Assembly: GCA_964412395.1 (NCBI GenBank)
Contig: CAYPOY010000035.1
Span: forward strand, 1 to 24,450
Direction: 5' to 3'
From: CAYPOY01 sp964412395
GTDB taxonomy: Bacteria > Chloroflexota > Anaerolineae > B4-G1
Length of the DNA: 24,450 nucleotides
The translations under genes were made by a program, and so were the position numbers. The notes under the pieces are model-generated. The model had not been told where the DNA came from. It made no database searches and saw only the letters and a program-made list of their open reading frames with translations. This document shows positions 14,956 to 21,127 of this stretch, one piece after another (position 1 is the first letter of the stretch; every line of letters begins with the position of its first letter).

Positions 14956-15711
14956 TCAGGCCGCCGCCTCGTATTTGGTCATCACCTCGTCGCTGATGTC
15001 CAGGTTAGAATAAACCTGCTGGATGTCGTCCAGTTCCTCCAGCGCATCAATGATCCCCATCACCTGAAGAGTTTCCTTCTCCGCCAGTTGCATCGTCGTC
15101 TTGGGGATCATCACCAACTCGGCCCTCTCAAAATGAATGCCTGCATCCTCCAGTGCCTGCCGCACCGCCTGGAAAGTATCCAGTTCGGCGTAGACCTCGA
15201 TCAGGTCATCGCTAAACACGACGTCCTCAGCTCCTGCCTCCACCGCGGCTTCAAAGAGAGTGTCCTTATCCACCCCATCAGGCGCAATCGCGATGTATCC
15301 CTTGCGGTCGAACTGCCAGGCAACGGCGCCCACGTCGGCTAACGTCCCACCCTGCCGGGTAAGAATACGGCGGACCGTAGCGACGGTGCGGTTCCTGTTG
15401 TCGGTAAGCACCTTTACTAACAGAGCGACCCCGTGAGGCGCGTACCCCTCGTACACCACCTCCACCAACTCCTCGCCTTTGAGTTCCCCGGTGCCGCGCT
15501 TGATGGCACGTCCGATGTTATCCTTAGGCATGTTGGCGGCCTTGGCCTTGTCCATGGCCAGGCGCAGGCCGAAGTTTACCTCGGGGTCGCCGCCCCCCTC
15601 ACGCGCCGCAATGGTGATCTCCCGCGCCAGCCGGGTGAAAAGTTTGCCCCGCTTGGCATCCGTAGCGGCTTTCTTGTGCTTGATGGTGGACCATTTGCTG
15701 TGACCGGACAT
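14956..15711 (-). CDS. yebC: YebC/PmpR family protein (TACO1-like)
   Basis: A 251-residue member of the conserved YebC family. Members have been described as transcription regulators (PmpR) and as ribosome-associated factors easing translation of proline-rich stretches. The family start MSGHSKWSTIKHKKAATDAKRG is intact and is followed by EGGGDPEVNFGLRLAMDKAK and YEGYAPHGVALLV. It is first in the yebC-ruvC-ruvA set, a common bacterial order. If the translation role holds here, co-occurrence with many polyproline-like Thr-Pro proteins is notable, but Thr-Pro alternation is not the classical stalling motif. G-rich sequence before the ATG may serve as ribosome binding site. Confidence 0.95.
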   Translation of the reverse strand: MSGHSKWSTIKHKKAATDAKRGKLFTRLAREITIAAREGGGDPEVNFGLRLAMDKAKAANMPKDNIGRAIKRGTGELKGEELVEVVYEGYAPHGVALLVKVLTDNRNRTVATVRRILTRQGGTLADVGAVAWQFDRKGYIAIAPDGVDKDTLFEAAVEAGAEDVVFSDDLIEVYAELDTFQAVRQALEDAGIHFERAELVMIPKTTMQLAEKETLQVMGIIDALEELDDIQQVYSNLDISDEVMTKYEAAA

Positions 15712-15797
15712 ACTCTACCCCCCACTATTATCTGAATCGTGACAATGAGTTGCTGGTGCCTGTGAGCCAATGAAACGACTTACGTTTTACGCATCAG

Positions 15798-15827
15798 ATT
15801 ATACCACTGTGCGCCCTTATTATGCAA
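15798..15827 (-). promoter_or_regulatory. Promoter of the yebC-ruvC-ruvA-kinase-IPT operon
   Basis: On the minus strand TTGCAT (15827-15822) lies 18 bases from TATAAT (15803-15798), which is preceded by TGG. The core GTGGTATAAT matches the -10 regions at 3846, 8033 and 22063. The leader would be about 80 bases. The remaining bases up to the fmt terminator show nothing else. Confidence 0.65.
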
Positions 15828-15880
15828 ACGCCATGATAGAATAGGAAACCAACGCATCTACCGTGGCCAATATCCTGCTT

Positions 15881-15913
15881 CAACAAACAGAGCGAGGATA
15901 CACCCTCGCCCTG
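15881..15913 (-). terminator. Rho-independent terminator of fmt
   Basis: On the minus strand CAGGGCGAGG (15913-15904) pairs fully (one G-U) with CCTCGCTCTG (15897-15888) around a six-base loop, followed by TTTGTTG. It starts four bases after the fmt stop codon. Confidence 0.8.
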
Positions 15914-15917
15914 TCTG

Positions 15918-16859
15918 CTATTTCTCTGCCACCCCCAACCGGCTGCCCACGAAATCGCGCTGGCCTCGAATAAAGGGCGCGACATCCATTGGTCGCTTGC
16001 CCGCTAACTGCATCTCCTCCAGGCGCAGCGCCCCTCCGCCCGCGGCGACGGCCACTCCGTCCACCAGGGCAATCACTGTGCCCGGTGGCGCGTCCCCCCG
16101 CCAGCCGGGCAACGGAGTGGCCCGCAACACTCTGAGCCGTCGCCCGCGCCACGTCGTGAACGCACCCGGCCAGGGCGTGAACGCTCGCACCCGCCGGTCT
16201 AACTCGGCCGCCGGGAACGACCAGTCGAGCAGACCGTCCTCCTTGTGCAATTGCTCCGTGTAGGTCACTCCCTCCTCCGGCTGGGGCCGGGACAGCCTGT
16301 CCCCTGCCAGGTACGCCGGCAACGTCTCCACCAGCAATGCGGCACCCAGGCGCGCCAGCCGTCCCTCCAATATCGCCCGTGTGTCGTCGGGCCAGATCGG
16401 CTCCTCCTGCTGGGCCAGGATAGGCCCCGTATCCAGTCCAGCATCTATCTGCATAATCGTCACACCGGTGACCTCGTCACCAGCCAGGATGGCCGCCGGC
16501 ACCGGGGCTGCACCCCGCCAACGTGGGAGCAGCGAAGCGTGGACGTTGAGGCAGCCATGTGGGGGCAAGTCAAGCACGTTCTGGCGCAGGATCTGGCCGA
16601 AGGCCGCCACGATGATGACCTCTGGCTCCCAGGCCGCCAGTTGCGCCACTGCCCCCGGCGTGCGCAGCGATTGTGGCTGAGCCAGCGGCAGGCCGCGCTC
16701 CAGCGCTACCTGCTTGACTGGCGACGGTGTCAGCCGCCGCCCGCGCCCAGCCGGACGATCCGGCTGCGTGACGACGCCGACCACCTGGTGCGCGCCGGTC
16801 AGCGCCGTGAGCACCGGTACGGCGAAATCAGGCGTACCCATAAAGATAACTCGCGCCAT
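15918..16859 (-). CDS. fmt: Methionyl-tRNA formyltransferase
   Basis: Formylates Met-tRNA(fMet) with 10-formyl-tetrahydrofolate for translation initiation. The 313-residue protein starts MARVIFMGTPDFAVPVL, carries the formyltransferase signature NVHASLLPRWRGAAPV with catalytic Asn and His, then VTIMQIDAGLDTGPIL, and has the C-terminal OB-like domain (FTPWPGAFTTWRGRRLRVL, ending FIRGQRDFVGSRLG). I chose the ATG at 16859 by family alignment; a longer frame to 16910 runs through the probable promoter. No def or priA partner is adjacent. No ribosome binding site is visible, and a -10-like element ends ten bases before the ATG, so the message may be nearly leaderless. Confidence 0.95.
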   Translation of the reverse strand: MARVIFMGTPDFAVPVLTALTGAHQVVGVVTQPDRPAGRGRRLTPSPVKQVALERGLPLAQPQSLRTPGAVAQLAAWEPEVIIVAAFGQILRQNVLDLPPHGCLNVHASLLPRWRGAAPVPAAILAGDEVTGVTIMQIDAGLDTGPILAQQEEPIWPDDTRAILEGRLARLGAALLVETLPAYLAGDRLSRPQPEEGVTYTEQLHKEDGLLDWSFPAAELDRRVRAFTPWPGAFTTWRGRRLRVLRATPLPGWRGDAPPGTVIALVDGVAVAAGGGALRLEEMQLAGKRPMDVAPFIRGQRDFVGSRLGVAEK

Positions 16860-16869
16860 AGCAAAATAC

Positions 16870-16878
16870 ATTGTAGCA
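16870..16878 (-). promoter_or_regulatory. Candidate extended -10 of fmt
   Basis: On the minus strand TGCTACAAT has a TACAAT hexamer with an extended TG, ending ten bases before the fmt ATG. Transcription would begin roughly at the start codon. No good -35 is evident. Confidence 0.4.
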
Positions 16879-16975
16879 CGGGACGGCGCGGGCGGCAAAT
16901 CAGCTCTCAAAACGTGTCCTGCAAATACCCCGGCGGCAAGACCCCCTTCAAAGGCCCCGCCTGGCCGGGCAGTTG

Positions 16976-17575
16976 CTACTCACCGCCGGCACTCACCTCG
17001 TTTACCAGGCCCACCACCTCCCACCCCACCGCATCAGGAGGAGGTGCTCCGGGTTGCTCAAGGCCCTCGCCCTCGACGTCAGCGCCAGTCGCTTCGTGCC
17101 GGAGATCGTCACTACGATGATCATCACTCCTTGACAAGTCGCCAGAGGGCTGAGAGAGACGTCGTAGAGACGTGGGTCCAGACAATGTTCCCGGCAAAAG
17201 TTGTTTTGGGAACGTCACTGCGCCTGTACGTTGGATCTCATCGCTGGCTTTTGCGAGGTCTTCAAAAAATGTTATCCCACCAAGCACCAAACTGACTGTG
17301 CCTGCGTGAACAAAGGCGAAGAACCAGGCCTTGACCCAGGTCCAGGGACTCCTGACGGTTGCACGCTGCGCGTTGGACGAGCCAGCGGGCGGCCGGGTTC
17401 TGTCAGCGGGGGCTGCATCCCTGGCGTGCGACTGGGATGTGTCAGCGGAGTCTACATCCCTGGCCTTGCGCGCCCTGGTGTTCAAGTATACCGCCACCAC
17501 GCCCGCCACTGCGAGGAGCAGAAGACCAAGTACACCGCTCCAAAGCGCCGTGGCCCAGAGCACAGAGTCATCCAT
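16976..17575 (-). CDS. Hypothetical two-helix membrane protein
   Basis: A 199-residue protein I do not recognise. One hydrophobic helix lies at about residues 5-30 (LWSGVLGLLLLAVAGVVAVYL), then a charged Ser-Ala-rich loop (about 33-72) and a second hydrophobic stretch (about 75-100, with WFFAFVHAGTVSLVLGG). The remaining 95 residues are polar and acidic with no visible repeats or motifs. The gene looks real because GGAGAG lies seven bases before the ATG and a near-consensus promoter precedes it. Fmt follows 116 bases after its stop, with the fmt promoter between. The C-terminal half has weak protein character, so a frameshift there cannot be excluded, although no better frame was seen. Confidence 0.65.
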   Translation of the reverse strand: MDDSVLWATALWSGVLGLLLLAVAGVVAVYLNTRARKARDVDSADTSQSHARDAAPADRTRPPAGSSNAQRATVRSPWTWVKAWFFAFVHAGTVSLVLGGITFFEDLAKASDEIQRTGAVTFPKQLLPGTLSGPTSLRRLSQPSGDLSRSDDHRSDDLRHEATGADVEGEGLEQPGAPPPDAVGWEVVGLVNEVSAGGE

Positions 17576-17622
17576 TTCAGCTCTCCTTCTATCGAACCGT
17601 TCTTATTTCCTGCTGCGTATCC

Positions 17623-17651
17623 AGTATAGCCCAATTTTGCAGGGAAGTCAA
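17623..17651 (-). promoter_or_regulatory. Near-consensus promoter of the two-helix membrane gene
   Basis: On the minus strand TTGACT (17651-17646), a 17-base spacer and TATACT (17628-17623) form a strong sigma-70-like promoter about 48 bases before the start codon. Confidence 0.8.
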
Positions 17652-17684
17652 CAAGCAGGAAGCCTGGACTGGTGATTACCCACA

Positions 17685-17716
17685 TCTCACCGCCGAGACG
17701 CAGAGCGCGCAGAGGG
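17685..17716. repeat. Dispersed intergenic repeat (ACCGCCGAGACGCAGAG type)
   Basis: The run from TCTCACCGCC through GACGCAGAGCGCGCAGAGG matches a pattern I recognise from intergenic DNA of many Chloroflexota and cyanobacteria, where forms like 'accgcagagacgcagag' recur. Only one copy is in this window, so the call rests on recognition. Confidence 0.5.
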
Positions 17717-17725
17717 AGCTTAAGT

Positions 17726-17747
17726 GGGACAAGATGGCATCTTGCCC
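17726..17747. repeat. Palindromic repeat, copy 2
   Basis: GGGACAAGAT and ATCTTGCCC flank GGC. It shares 18 consecutive bases with copy 1 at 3884-3904 and has one mismatch between the arms. Confidence 0.7.
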
Positions 17748-17826
17748 TACTCTCAGCTCACTCCTGATGAGCGAAGGTTTCCCGACCGAGCCCTTTACGT
17801 TGTGGGGAATCACCAACTCTGGAGCC

Positions 17827-17854
17827 TTGAACGCCAGACAAAGTGTGCTAGAAT
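17827..17854 (+). promoter_or_regulatory. Candidate promoter of the GNAT gene
   Basis: TTGAAC (17827-17832), a 16-base spacer and TAGAAT (17849-17854) with an extended TG (TGCTAGAAT) lie about 57 bases before the start codon. Confidence 0.6.
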
Positions 17855-17910
17855 AACGCACAGAATATGCCATAAGACGGGGGATGCCCCCTTTCTACAG
17901 GAGGACACTA

Positions 17911-18405
17911 ATGCGGATCACCATACACCGTGCTATGCCTGATGACGCCGAGGCCGTCTCCGCCACCTGGGAGGTCGTTTGCGCGGAGCGGGTCTACACC
18001 GCCGTGAATCGCCCCTTCACGCCCCAGCAAGAGCGGGATTACATCGCCTCCCTCTCCAACCGCGAGGGCATCTTCCTGGCGGAAGTGGATGGCCGTGCCG
18101 TCGGCTTTCAGTCTCTGGATCTCTGGGCGAAGTACACCGACTCCTTTGATCACGTCGGTGTTCTGGGCACCATTATCCTACCCGAATGGCGACGGAAGGG
18201 GGTCGGTCGTCGCCTGACGGAGTACGTCCTCGACTTCGCCCGTGCCAACGGCTACGAGAAGGCCATTATCTATGTGCGGGCGGGCAACGCTGGCGCCCAG
18301 GATTTCTACTGCAGCCTGGGCTTTGTCCCCAAAGGGGTGCTGGCACGCCAGGTCAAGATTGATGGGCAGTACGAGGACGAGATTTTTATGGAGCTGTTCC
18401 TGTGA
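17911..18405 (+). CDS. GNAT family N-acetyltransferase
   Basis: A 164-residue single-domain acetyltransferase that moves acetyl from acetyl-CoA to an amine; the substrate cannot be told. The N-terminal strand and helix (MRITIHRAMPDDAEAVSATW) lead to the acetyl-CoA pyrophosphate-binding signature LPEWRRKGVGRRLTEYVLDF at about residues 90-109, then YVRAGNAGAQDFYCSLGFVP, the typical final strand-helix with the conserved Tyr and GF. The start at 17911 is set by a perfect AGGAGG six bases upstream; a longer frame from 17884 would include the ribosome binding site. Its TGA overlaps a GTG opening a short downstream frame. Confidence 0.9.
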   Translation: MRITIHRAMPDDAEAVSATWEVVCAERVYTAVNRPFTPQQERDYIASLSNREGIFLAEVDGRAVGFQSLDLWAKYTDSFDHVGVLGTIILPEWRRKGVGRRLTEYVLDFARANGYEKAIIYVRAGNAGAQDFYCSLGFVPKGVLARQVKIDGQYEDEIFMELFL

Positions 18406-18554
18406 TCCACAGCGGGCCGATCACTGTGGCGGAAGGTGTGGCAACTGATGGGTTTGTCTATCCCCGCCAGTTGGGCCGCTTTTCAGACGGCCCTTTGCAG
18501 GCCGCTTTCGCCGAGGTGATGGCGGCGTATGACGCCACTGCGAGGGTCTTTTGA
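18402..18554 (+). CDS. Possible small gene overlapping the acetyltransferase stop
   Basis: A 50-codon frame starting with GTG in a GTGA overlap with the acetyltransferase stop. It begins (M)IHSGPITVAEGVATDGF and ends AAYDATARVF, with GC-rich third positions in the first half like neighbouring genes. No family is recognised, no signal or helix is visible, and there is no independent ribosome binding site, so expression would rely on coupling. It may equally be a degraded remnant. Confidence 0.3.
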   Translation: MIHSGPITVAEGVATDGFVYPRQLGRFSDGPLQAAFAEVMAAYDATARVF

Positions 18555-18622
18555 AAGGCTCCTGGCGGGGAAGACGTACTGCCAGCACCATTCCCGATTG
18601 GCAGACGTTTTTCCATCTTCTG

Positions 18623-18632
18623 CCCCCCCCCC
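18623..18632 (+). repeat. C10 homopolymer upstream of the site-2 protease promoter
   Basis: Ten consecutive C residues end six bases before the -35 hexamer of the promoter at 18639. Such tracts are prone to slippage and also to sequencing error. Confidence 0.85.
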
Positions 18633-18638
18633 ACGCAA

Positions 18639-18667
18639 TTGACATCTTCCTGGCAGTATGCTATGCT
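18639..18667 (+). promoter_or_regulatory. Promoter of the site-2 protease operon
   Basis: A perfect TTGACA (18639-18644), a 17-base spacer and TATGCT (18662-18667). The -10 lies within a TATGC tandem repeat, so alternative -10 hexamers exist at five-base steps. Confidence 0.7.
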
Positions 18668-18676
18668 ATGCTATGC
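18657..18676 (+). repeat. TATGC pentanucleotide microsatellite, four copies
   Basis: Four exact TATGC units overlap the -10 region of the promoter above. It is too short to be sure of variability, but its position is notable. Confidence 0.85.
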
Positions 18677-18717
18677 GTGACGTGTTACACCTCACAATAT
18701 TCTCAGAAAGGATCGGA

Positions 18718-19860
18718 ATGACCGGTATTAAGCTTCTCACAGTGCGCGGCATCGAGATCAAGATGCACATCACCTTTCCGCTGATCCTGGTGTTGGCTGC
18801 CGCGCAGTTCGGCTACCTGAACACGGGAGGTTTCTCGCTCTCAGGGGCCGCTTTCGGCGTCGTTGTCACTCTGATGTTGTTCATCTGCGTCGTGATCCAC
18901 GAACTGGCACACAGCCTGACGGCGGCCCGTATGGGTTTCCCGGTGCGCGACATCGTCCTCCTGCCATTGGGCGGCGTCTCGCAGACGGATCGCCTGCCTG
19001 AGCGCCCGGCTCAGGAGTTCCTCATGGCCATTGCCGGCCCGCTGAGCAACGTCGTCATCGCCGTGCTGTTGATCGTGGCCGGCATGCTCTTGCCCATGGA
19101 TTTAGGCCAAGGTCTGCGGAAATTGTTGACGACCCCCGCACGCCTGGGTTGGAAGGACACCCTCCCTTACCTCATCGTCACCAACCTCGGGCTGGCCGCT
19201 TTCAACCTCATCCCCGCGTTTCCGATGGATGGTGGGCGGGTGTTGCGCGCACTGCTGGCGACAGTGATGTCTCACGCCCGTGCTACAGCGCTGGCTGTCA
19301 GGGTGGGTCAGGGGCTGGCCTGGTTCCTCGGGTTGCTGGGTCTGCTGACCAGTAATTTCTTGTGGATTCTGATCGCCATCTTCGTGTACTCCGGGGCTGC
19401 CCAGGAGGGGCGCATGGTCCACGTCAGGGACATACTTCAGGGCCTGCGGGTGCGTCACGCCTTCTCCCGACGTGCTCTGGCCCTCTCCCCCGATGATCCG
19501 GTCAGCCACGCTACCGACCTCACCCTCGAGAGTTTTCAGGCCGATTTTCCCGTCTGCGATGGGGAGCGACTCATGGGCTTACTCACGCACACCGACGTCA
19601 TCCGGGCCCTCAAGCAGCACCGGCCGGAGACACCGGTGCGAGAGGTGATGCAGACGAAATTCCCCGCCGTCGGGCTAGACGATGAGCTGTTCGAAGTCCA
19701 CCGGCAGATGACGGAGTCAGGGCTTGATGCACTGCCCGTGATGGATGGGGAGCAATTTCTCGGCCTGCTCACCCGCCGTGACGTGAACGAGGTCTATCAA
19801 CTGCTCTCGGTCAACCCAGAGCTACTGACGCAAAGACAAGGCGTTGATCACAATCGCTGA
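18718..19860 (+). CDS. Site-2 protease family (M50) metalloprotease with CBS pair
   Basis: A 380-residue intramembrane zinc protease that would cut within transmembrane helices of substrates, often anti-sigma factors or other membrane regulators. Membrane helices fill the first 230 residues. The zinc motif HELAH (residues 61-65, His61, Glu62, His65) and the third ligand in FNLIPAFPMDGGR (Asp171) are intact. Two CBS domains (about 245-380, with LMGLLTHTDVIRALKQH and FLGLLTRRDVNEVYQLL) form the cytoplasmic tail and probably bind adenine nucleotides. The domain order matches the archaeal and bacterial S2P-CBS subgroup. I start at the ATG at 18718, which has AAAGGA upstream; the frame extends to 18658 but there overlaps the promoter repeat. 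It is the first gene of a likely four-gene operon. Confidence 0.92.
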   Translation: MTGIKLLTVRGIEIKMHITFPLILVLAAAQFGYLNTGGFSLSGAAFGVVVTLMLFICVVIHELAHSLTAARMGFPVRDIVLLPLGGVSQTDRLPERPAQEFLMAIAGPLSNVVIAVLLIVAGMLLPMDLGQGLRKLLTTPARLGWKDTLPYLIVTNLGLAAFNLIPAFPMDGGRVLRALLATVMSHARATALAVRVGQGLAWFLGLLGLLTSNFLWILIAIFVYSGAAQEGRMVHVRDILQGLRVRHAFSRRALALSPDDPVSHATDLTLESFQADFPVCDGERLMGLLTHTDVIRALKQHRPETPVREVMQTKFPAVGLDDELFEVHRQMTESGLDALPVMDGEQFLGLLTRRDVNEVYQLLSVNPELLTQRQGVDHNR

Positions 19861-20473
19861 GGCACGGCGCTATTACGAGGCCGCCGACGCGGTACACGAT
19901 TTCGACCACGTGCTGCGGGTGCTGGCGCTGGCGGAGCACATCGGCCGGGCGGAGGGAGCCGATCTGGAAGTGGTGCGCGCAGCGGCGCTCTTGCACGATG
20001 TAGGGCGAGAAAAGGCCGAGGCGGATGGGCTCGACCACGCCGTACACGCTGCCGACCGGGCGCGGGAGATATTGGCTGGTCAGCCCGCAGAAAAGGTCGA
20101 GGCCGTGGCCCACGCCATCGCCGCCCACCGCTTCCGCACCGGCCCAGAACCGGCCACGCTGGAGGCACAGGTGCTCTTCGACGCCGACAAACTAGACGCT
20201 ATCGGCGCGGTGGGAGTGGCGCGGGCCTTCGCTTACGGCGGTGCTCGCGGACAGCGACTGTGGGCTCCCGTCGAGACCGTGGATGTGGCCCGCTGGCTGG
20301 AGGAGGGTGACGATCCGGCTGAGCACACCCCGGTCCACGAGTTCATCGTCAAACTCTCCCGCATCAAGGAGCGGCTCTTCACCCCGACCGGCCGGGCCAT
20401 TGCTGAGAAACGTCACGCTTATATGGTCGGCTTCTTCAAGCGGTTTGACGCCGAAGTACGAGGGCAGCGATGA
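19844..20473 (+). CDS. HD-domain metal-dependent phosphohydrolase
   Basis: A 209-residue HD superfamily protein, soluble, substrate unknown. Metal-binding motifs are visible: HDFDHVLRV (His18, His22), ALLHDVGR (His51, Asp52), HAIAAH, and FDADKLDAIGA with a further Asp. It resembles the single-domain YedJ-like hydrolases. The best start is TTG at 19844, giving MITIAEARRYYEAADAVHDF; it overlaps the site-2 protease end by 17 bases, and no ATG or GTG is available before the first HD motif. AAGG lies just upstream. Coupling to the protease on one side and the CPBP gene on the other suggests a shared regulation, and perhaps a nucleotide signal, which is inference. Confidence 0.85.
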   Translation: MITIAEARRYYEAADAVHDFDHVLRVLALAEHIGRAEGADLEVVRAAALLHDVGREKAEADGLDHAVHAADRAREILAGQPAEKVEAVAHAIAAHRFRTGPEPATLEAQVLFDADKLDAIGAVGVARAFAYGGARGQRLWAPVETVDVARWLEEGDDPAEHTPVHEFIVKLSRIKERLFTPTGRAIAEKRHAYMVGFFKRFDAEVRGQR

Positions 20474-21075
20474 AGAATCGTGTGGACTGGAAAGTCGTCA
20501 CCGCCATCGTCGTCTCCACATTGACGATGGTGATAAATCACTACCACCGCATCCTCCACTACAAGGCCTGCGACCGGCTGCTCTTATACCTGGGCGTGCC
20601 GCTGCTCATCATCCTGCTCGTCTTCCACGAGTCGCCCACCAGGTACGGCTTCCGGTTGGGCGACTGGAAGGCAGGGTTAGCACTCACGGCGGTGGGCTGC
20701 GGCGTGATGGCACTCGTGATGCCGTTTGTGGCTCGCACCGAGGAGTTCCGGAGCTATTACGCACCCCAGGCCAATTCCGCCATACCTTTCGCACTCGATA
20801 TCGCCCTGGATCTATTCGGCTGGGAGTTTCTGTTCCGCGGCTTCCTGCTGTTCGCACTCTATCCGGTCTGCGGCCCCTACGCCATCCTGCTCCAGGCCAT
20901 CCCCTTCACCACCGCCCACTTCGGCAAGCCAGAACTGGAGACACTGAGTTGCATCCTTGGCGGCAGTGCGTTCGGCTACGTTGCCTGGCGCACCCGTTCG
21001 TTCCTTTACCCATTCCTGATCCACTGGTTCCTGACGACATTCACCGTGCTGCTCGCCAGTGGTGCGGTAGGATGA
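20470..21075 (+). CDS. CPBP family (CAAX protease-like) intramembrane protease
   Basis: A 201-residue integral membrane protein with about six helices. It has the ABI/CPBP core: GWEFLFRGFLLF supplies Glu119 and Arg123, PFTTAHFGKPELE supplies His150, and FLIHWF supplies His185. Family members are glutamate-dependent intramembrane proteases or act in bacteriocin self-protection. The usual EExxxR is here WExxxR, so the first glutamate is replaced by tryptophan, a variant that I believe occurs in a subgroup. Its ATG overlaps the HD gene stop (ATGA). It gives this operon a second intramembrane protease of a different mechanism. Confidence 0.82.
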   Translation: MKNRVDWKVVTAIVVSTLTMVINHYHRILHYKACDRLLLYLGVPLLIILLVFHESPTRYGFRLGDWKAGLALTAVGCGVMALVMPFVARTEEFRSYYAPQANSAIPFALDIALDLFGWEFLFRGFLLFALYPVCGPYAILLQAIPFTTAHFGKPELETLSCILGGSAFGYVAWRTRSFLYPFLIHWFLTTFTVLLASGAVG

Positions 21076-21127
21076 GAGTCCCACTGTCGAGATTCCATCC
21101 GTCAGACAGCAAGGAGGATACCGGAGG

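Larger units (their letters stand above)
17576..17910. other. 335-base divergent intergenic region
   Basis: It holds the minus-strand promoter of the two-helix gene (17623-17651), a dispersed repeat (17685-17716), palindrome copy 2 (17726-17747) and the plus-strand promoter of the acetyltransferase gene (17827-17854). I see no coding sequence; short frames here match repeat-derived peptides. Confidence 0.7.

Noticed and set aside
16880..16975. GC-rich potential stem between the two-helix gene and fmt as a terminator
   Set aside because: Several weak alternative pairings are possible and there is no T-tract.
17676..17873. Minus-strand frame encoding a peptide ending SLCALCVSAVRCG
   Set aside because: This peptide is the typical false translation of the dispersed GACGCAGAG-type repeat, and the region contains two repeats and a promoter.
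18421..18645. Minus-strand open frame of 74 codons in the gap before the site-2 protease gene
   Set aside because: It starts near the poly-C tract, has low-complexity Arg-Pro composition, no ribosome binding site, and overlaps the small plus-strand frame and promoter.
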